This document shows positions 27,989 to 32,605 of a stretch of DNA of 32,605 bases, one piece after another (position 1 is the stretch's first letter; every line of letters begins with the position of its first letter). The stretch comes from JBDRMN01 sp043812055 (lineage in GTDB: Bacteria; Patescibacteriota; Gracilibacteria; JAHISY01). Where the stretch lies: positions 1 through 32,605 of the forward strand of contig JBDRMN010000005.1 in NCBI GenBank assembly GCA_043812055.1, given 5' to 3'. The translations under genes were made by a program, and so were the position numbers. The notes below the pieces were generated by a model. The model saw only the letters and a program-made list of their open reading frames with translations, made no database searches and had not been told where the DNA came from.

Positions 27989-30900
27989 ATGCGACGCTTT
28001 TTCTACCTCCTTCTCGCGTTACTTTTGTTCGCTGCCTCTACCCAAGCAGCTAATACGGGGAACGTTGTGATCAATGAAATTGCCTGGATGGGAACGTTGG
28101 CTTCCGGGAATGATGAATGGCTGGAGTTGCGAAACAACACGAGCTCAGCAATTGACTTAATTGGTTGGGTTGTCATGGCTGCGGACAGCAAGCCCGCAAT
28201 CGAACTTTCCGGAACCATCGAAGCAAATGGATTTTTTCTGCTGGAACGAACGGACGATTCTACAGTTTCCGATATTCCGGCTGATCAAATTTACACGGGC
28301 GCGCTGGGTAATGCCGGGGAAGTTTTGATCTTGAAAGATGCCGAGAGAAACGAGATTGACCAAGTAGATGACTGGTACGCGGGAGATAATGATTTGAAAA
28401 TAAGCATGGAGCGGATTGACCCGAACGTTTTTGGCACTGATCTAGCCAACTGGGCTGGTAACGACGGCGTGACGATTAATGGTCTTGATGCCGATGAGGT
28501 TGCCTTGAGCGCCACTCCGCGTGCCGAGAATTCCGTTTACAGTGTCGAGGCTATTGACACCGAAGCACCAGTTAGCATTGCGGATCCAGAAGGGAGCGTT
28601 TACGAGGCGATTCAAACGGTTACCCTAACTACTAACGAAGAGGCCACGATTTATTACACGCTCGATGAGAGTGAACCTACAGAGGATTCAAATGTTTATT
28701 CTGAGCCACTTGGAATTACTGAAAGCAGCACGCTGAAATTTTTCGCGAAAGATTTAGCGGAGAATTTAGAAGAAATTAAAACAGAAATATACGAAATTAA
28801 CCTTCCGCCTGAAACTTGTGCCACTGCTGCGGTCGGGGAAGTTGTCATTAATGAGGTGGCCTGGATGGGAACGCTGGATTCTTCCAGTGACGAGTGGATC
28901 GAGCTGCTTAACACCACTGCGGATAAGATTTTTAATCTCGAAAACTGGAAACTCACTGCAATTGATGAAACGCCTTTGATTACGCTTACTGGTGAGCTGC
29001 AGCCGGGAGAGTTTTTTTTACTGGAACGTACGGATGATGATTCAGTTCCAGATATTTTTGCAGACCAGATTTACACCGGAGGATTGGGGAATAGCGGCGA
29101 AATTTTAATTCTGAAAGATTCCGAGGAAAATGAGATTGATCAAGTCGACGGGGCGGACAGCTGGTCTATCGGCGGGGATAGTGATTCCAAGCAGACACTA
29201 GTTCGGACTTCTGACGGAACTTATCGCAGCTCTTTCGAAGTAGGCGGGAATCCGCGCGCGGCGAATTTCAAAACCTATGATCTAGCGGTTGGCGAAATAG
29301 ACGCCCCGGCGGGGCAGCATTACCTGCCGGGGGCGACCGTGCAGCTGACGGTGACGTTGGAAAATTGGGGGACTGCTGAGGCGACAGATTTTTTATTCGA
29401 ATGGTTGGTTGATGATTCGGTTGTCTCGGTTGTTGAGGCGCCCCAATGGGGCGCCCCTACGACGTTTGACTGGGAATCTACTGACGGTCCACACACCATT
29501 GCCGCGCGCATAACTTTCCCGGAAGACGAAGATTTGAATAACAATTTAGCCTCCATCGAAGTCGAGATCTCGAATCATATCGTAATTTCTGAGTTTATCC
29601 CAAATCCTGAGGGGAATGACGGGGAAAACGAATGGATCGAAATCTTCAACCCCTCTGACTTGGCGCTTGATCTCAGCGGTTGGACTATTGGCTCTTTAAT
29701 AATCCCGGAACTTCTACTGGAACCGGACTCGTACGCTTATTTCTCAGCGGGAGATTCGGCCAACTGGAGCGGTAGCTGGCCAACACTAAATAACAATTCC
29801 GGCACAGTTACGTTAAAAAATTCCGCTACTGAAGTTATTGATGAGAAGAGTTATTCCGCTGCCTCGGAAGGGAAATCCTGGGGTCGTGTGGATGGTGACA
29901 TAAACACATGGATGGAATTCTGTCATCCGACCCCAGGGGTCCAAAATATCGAAACGAATTCCGACCCAACGGCCATCATCACAATACAAGGCAGCGGCAA
30001 GACGGTCGGCGAATGCAAACTTTACGTAAACCTTAGCGGTGAAGATTCTACCGATCCGGATGATGATGAGCTTAGCTTCGAGTGGGATTTTGGGAATGGC
30101 GGGGCGAGTGATGAGGATAACCCGGGAGGATTTTATTTTTCACCGGGAACATACACTGTTCAGCTGATTGTCACCGACGTTTTGGGTGCGGCTGCAATGG
30201 CGGAGCGGGCCTTCACCGTTTCTCAATGCAGTAGTGGTGGTAGTTCGGGCGCTCGGACAGGCGAGGATGAGCCGATCTACCATTCGGTTTCAGCAGATCG
30301 AGTGGTTATCAAAATCACGGAGGTCGCGTTTGATTCTTCACCGGACTGGGTTGAGCTAGGCATGCTGGATGATGGCAATAATGGCGGCGGGACAAACATC
30401 GAAGGTTTTTATTTCGAAGTTGATGATAAACGGATCAAAACAATTCCGTCTCACACGAAGATAATGACAGGGGAATTTTTACTGCTTACCTTCAAGTCAG
30501 AGGATCCTATGCGTAGCGAGCACCAGGATCACGTGTGGAAAATTTATTCAGATCGCAGTGGACTTACCAAGACGGATGAACAACTGGTCCTGAAAGATTC
30601 AAACGGGAATGTCGAAGATGCGGTTGTCTGGGAGAATCGTGATGGTGCGTGGAGTAAGGGAGAAGAGGAGGACACCCAGGCTTTGGTGCGTGTTGGTGCC
30701 TGGAGTTCGCTCGATTCCACGGTTGATTCCAGTGAAGTTGGGAGAAAATCTTCCATAGCGCGTTATCCGGGTTCGGAAGATACCAATTCTGCAGAGGACT
30801 GGTTTGTAAATTCTCTAACGATTCCCGAGCAAGAAATCGAAGAAGCCGCAGAAATAATCGAAGTTGATTTTTCTAAAGACATTAAATTCTCCGAAATATT

Positions 30901-32062
30901 CCCCAACCCGGTTGGGTCGGACGATGCTGAGTTTTTCGAGCTAAGCAATCTTGGTATTGAAGTAACCGACCTTTTGGGCTGGAGTGTTGCTGCCGAAAAG
31001 AAGACTTACAAATTTGAGGAGAGCTTGACTTTGCTGCCCTACGAATACCGTACTTTCAGCGGCTTGCTATCAGTCCGCAACAGTGGCGGGACTTTCTCTT
31101 TGCTTGATCCTAATGGTGAAGTTATTGACACGGTTACTTATCCGAAAGTTTCTGAAGGAGCGGCTTGGGCCAGAAATTCTCAAGGAGAATTTGTCATAAC
31201 CGAAACTCCCACACCCGCAGCTAAAAATGTTTTTTCCATCAAAAAGGTTACTGCCAAGCAGAAAATTTCTAGACCCGAGAAAAAAAGCTCTAAACCTGAA
31301 CCACCCAGGCTTGGGGACCTGTCTACGGAGATTTCCATTTCCGAAATCCTAGCCAATCCCGCAGGGAAAGATTCACAAGAATGGATCGAAATTAGCAACC
31401 AAGGGAGCAAAGCGGTGAATCTGAGTAGTTGGAAGCTGGATGATGCAGCCGGTGGCAGTAAACCCTTCGTAATCCCGGCTACGATCACCCTGCGACCAAA
31501 TGAATTCAAAGTTCTCCCGCGGACACTGACCAAGCTCCAGCTGAATAATTCCGGCAATGAAATGGTTAGATTGTTCGACTGGCGGGGAACTTTAATTGAC
31601 ACTGTGACATTTAGCGACCCACCTGAAGCAACCTCATTAGCTCGAGATTCGGATGGCGAGCTACGGGAAAGCAAAATTCTCACCCCTAATCTTCCGAACG
31701 AATTCGAAACGCTGAAATTATCCGGAAAAATAGAATTTCGCGGAGAAGATGGCTTTGTCGTTTCGACTACAACAGGAGAGCAATTCGTCAGATTCGGAGA
31801 CAGCGGAACTGCTTTACTCGCCCGGGCGATTTTCAGGGAGGGCGGGGAGTATAGAGTTTTTGCAGAAGAACAAAACGGGGAACTCGTGCTCGCCTCTTTC
31901 AGTGTCGTTCCGGACTTGCTCCGGAGTAATTTGCTTGCCTTCGGTCTGGGAACGGAAGAAAAAACGAATCCTGCTTGGCTTTTTACCTCATTCCTCTTCG
32001 CCGCGATTTTATTTTTTCTACGAAAAAACCCCTGGGGTCCTACGAACGCCCGGGAATTTTAG
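27989..32062 (+). CDS. Multidomain surface protein with six lamin-tail-like domains
   Basis: A 1357-aa exported protein. The signal peptide (1-20, ending TQA) leads into a lamin-tail domain (about 22-180, VVINEIAWMGTL, DEWLELRN), a chitobiase/hexosaminidase C-terminal-like Ig domain (190-270, ATIYYTLDESEP), a second lamin-tail domain (284-428) and a CARDB-like domain (430-527). Next come lamin-tail 3 (529-650), a PKD domain (657-748, FEWDFGNGG, GTYTVQLIVTD), lamin-tail-like 4 (774-930), 5 (965-1080) and 6 (1107-1238), and an OB-like segment (1240-1310). The end is a transmembrane helix (about 1325-1343) with a basic tail. Domains 1 and 2 are near duplicates. Some lamin-tail proteins occur with nucleases, but no nuclease is seen here; adhesion is more likely. 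Confidence 0.9.
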   Translation: MRRFFYLLLALLLFAASTQAANTGNVVINEIAWMGTLASGNDEWLELRNNTSSAIDLIGWVVMAADSKPAIELSGTIEANGFFLLERTDDSTVSDIPADQIYTGALGNAGEVLILKDAERNEIDQVDDWYAGDNDLKISMERIDPNVFGTDLANWAGNDGVTINGLDADEVALSATPRAENSVYSVEAIDTEAPVSIADPEGSVYEAIQTVTLTTNEEATIYYTLDESEPTEDSNVYSEPLGITESSTLKFFAKDLAENLEEIKTEIYEINLPPETCATAAVGEVVINEVAWMGTLDSSSDEWIELLNTTADKIFNLENWKLTAIDETPLITLTGELQPGEFFLLERTDDDSVPDIFADQIYTGGLGNSGEILILKDSEENEIDQVDGADSWSIGGDSDSKQTLVRTSDGTYRSSFEVGGNPRAANFKTYDLAVGEIDAPAGQHYLPGATVQLTVTLENWGTAEATDFLFEWLVDDSVVSVVEAPQWGAPTTFDWESTDGPHTIAARITFPEDEDLNNNLASIEVEISNHIVISEFIPNPEGNDGENEWIEIFNPSDLALDLSGWTIGSLIIPELLLEPDSYAYFSAGDSANWSGSWPTLNNNSGTVTLKNSATEVIDEKSYSAASEGKSWGRVDGDINTWMEFCHPTPGVQNIETNSDPTAIITIQGSGKTVGECKLYVNLSGEDSTDPDDDELSFEWDFGNGGASDEDNPGGFYFSPGTYTVQLIVTDVLGAAAMAERAFTVSQCSSGGSSGARTGEDEPIYHSVSADRVVIKITEVAFDSSPDWVELGMLDDGNNGGGTNIEGFYFEVDDKRIKTIPSHTKIMTGEFLLLTFKSEDPMRSEHQDHVWKIYSDRSGLTKTDEQLVLKDSNGNVEDAVVWENRDGAWSKGEEEDTQALVRVGAWSSLDSTVDSSEVGRKSSIARYPGSEDTNSAEDWFVNSLTIPEQEIEEAAEIIEVDFSKDIKFSEIFPNPVGSDDAEFFELSNLGIEVTDLLGWSVAAEKKTYKFEESLTLLPYEYRTFSGLLSVRNSGGTFSLLDPNGEVIDTVTYPKVSEGAAWARNSQGEFVITETPTPAAKNVFSIKKVTAKQKISRPEKKSSKPEPPRLGDLSTEISISEILANPAGKDSQEWIEISNQGSKAVNLSSWKLDDAAGGSKPFVIPATITLRPNEFKVLPRTLTKLQLNNSGNEMVRLFDWRGTLIDTVTFSDPPEATSLARDSDGELRESKILTPNLPNEFETLKLSGKIEFRGEDGFVVSTTTGEQFVRFGDSGTALLARAIFREGGEYRVFAEEQNGELVLASFSVVPDLLRSNLLAFGLGTEEKTNPAWLFTSFLFAAILFFLRKNPWGPTNAREF
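29437..29455. repeat. GC-rich mini-palindrome inside the lamin-tail gene
   Basis: ggcgcccc-aat-ggggcgcc, an 8-bp stem with a 3-nt loop, encodes part of E-A-P-Q-W-G-A-P in frame. A smaller hairpin, gcccc-ggc-ggggc, lies at 29303-29315 in the same domain. Confidence 0.65.
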
Positions 32063-32079
32063 GCATACCTTACTAAACC

Positions 32080-32101
32080 CTCCGGGTCTACTGACCCGGA
32101 G
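32080..32101. repeat. Left hairpin of the IS200/IS605-like element
   Basis: ctccgggtc-tact-gacccggag: a 9-bp stem with a 4-nt loop. It is identical to the right hairpin except for one loop base. Confidence 0.85.
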
Positions 32102-32141
32102 ATGTAGTTCTTCCAAAATCTTGCGTTAAAATGAACTTCCC

Positions 32142-32573
32142 ATGAAGTTCAAAACCCAAGCCCACTGCATCTACCGCTGTGATTTCCACATCATCCTTAC
32201 AGCGAAGTACCGCCGTAAAATTTTCAATGCGGGAGTTTTTGCCTATCTCAAAGCCAGTCTGCAAAGAACCCAAGCCCACTACTCAGAACTAGAGATCAAG
32301 ACCATTAACCACGATACCGATCATATTCACATTCTAATCTCCATCCCGCCAAAGTGGAGTGTGGCCCAAATTGTCCGCGTCATTAAGCTCAATACTGCCG
32401 GTTCACTCAAAAAGAAGTTCCCCCATATCCAAAAAGCCTACTGGGGTGTTGGCGGAATCTGGAGTGACGGTTACTTTGTCTCCACTGTGGGTGTGACCGA
32501 AAAAATCATCCACGCCTACATCCAACAACAGGGTAAGCAAGATTTTGGACAAGCGCAGCTTGACTTAGGCTGA
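32142..32573 (+). CDS. tnpA: IS200/IS605-family Y1 (HUH) transposase TnpA
   Basis: A 143-aa single-strand DNA transposase. The HUH pair is His61-Ile-His63 in DTDHIHILISIP and the nucleophile is Tyr126 in VTEKIIHAYIQQQGK. The order and spacing (N-terminal YRCDFHIILTAKYRR, central HUH, C-terminal helix with Tyr) are those of IS200/IS605 TnpA; the REP-associated transposases are related and usually a little longer. A TAAAAT box lies 9 nt before the ATG. The length and intact motifs suggest an active or recently active copy. Confidence 0.93.
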   Translation: MKFKTQAHCIYRCDFHIILTAKYRRKIFNAGVFAYLKASLQRTQAHYSELEIKTINHDTDHIHILISIPPKWSVAQIVRVIKLNTAGSLKKKFPHIQKAYWGVGGIWSDGYFVSTVGVTEKIIHAYIQQQGKQDFGQAQLDLG

Positions 32574-32575
32574 TG

Positions 32576-32597
32576 CTCCGGGTCTACCGACCCGGAG
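32576..32597. repeat. Right hairpin of the IS200/IS605-like element
   Basis: ctccgggtc-tacc-gacccggag, beginning 3 bp after the tnpA stop codon. Confidence 0.85.
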
Positions 32598-32605
32598 AGT
32601 TTCAC

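Larger units (their letters stand above)
32080..32597 (+). mobile_element. IS200/IS605-family element with tnpA only
   Basis: A single tnpA gene bracketed by two near-identical 22-nt hairpins in the same orientation (32080-32101, 32576-32597). No tnpB is present. The outer cleavage sites cannot be placed from one copy, so the true element extends somewhat beyond the hairpins. The left end lies 18 bp after the stop of the lamin-tail gene. Confidence 0.8.

Overview
This window looks like a piece of a Candidate Phyla Radiation (Patescibacteria) genome, possibly Peregrinibacteria. That placement is an inference from gene content. The sequence shows: a T4SS-type pilin gene beside large unrecognised secreted proteins, LemA plus a TPM protein, several lamin-tail domains in one protein, a single Xer recombinase, a lone hisA, almost no Shine-Dalgarno sequences, and many GTG and TTG starts. 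UGA is used as a stop (hisA, tnpA, the 1013-residue ORF), so the UGA-glycine code of Gracilibacteria/Absconditabacteria does not apply.

Layout. 1-120: 5' end of an IS30-family transposase (minus strand) with an inverted repeat. 181-1011: lytic-transglycosylase-like protein. 1058-7484 (minus): glyS, an AT-rich gene with a HEPN-like motif, a 376-bp gap holding a composite palindromic element, a membrane-anchored protein, ruvA, hisA and a YqeG-like HAD phosphatase. 7519-9252 (plus): fpg/mutM and tatD. 9389-10896 (minus): TPM protein and lemA. 10979-11864: two small ORFs with look-alike promoters, each followed at once by a copy of the 3' end of the neighbouring xer gene. 11835-15406 (minus): xer, trpS and the CCA-adding enzyme. 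15546-21932 (plus): a surface/secretion locus with a pilin, a 1013-aa protein, a 51-aa membrane protein and an 814-aa Cys-rich protein with a long Gly-Asp tract. 21966-24150 (minus): PAS sensor, STAS protein and an alpha/alpha-toroid-like secreted protein. 24325-24401: tRNA-Pro(UGG), with a broken partial copy upstream. 24523-27853 (minus): miaB, a PH-domain membrane protein and an FtsW/RodA protein. 27989-32062 (plus): a 1357-aa multidomain surface protein. 32080-32597: a complete small IS200/IS605-like element. The window therefore ends in or near insertion sequences on both sides.

Three patterns cut across the genes. (1) At seven genes a TANNAT-like -10 box lies exactly 6 nt before the start codon (7 nt at ftsW), which predicts leaderless mRNAs. 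(2) Many gene ends carry a short tandem repeat of period 7 (sometimes 9 or 10), with a different unit at each locus, often running through the stop codon; one such tract lies inside miaB. (3) Small perfect hairpins, mostly with 3-nt loops, are scattered between genes, inside two coding regions and in the partial tRNA copy.

The best candidate for an undescribed system is the xer locus. The last ~25-29 bp of xer occur three times, separating small promoter-ORF units, and the copies differ mainly at synonymous positions. That suggests small cassettes integrating at the 3' end of the recombinase gene.
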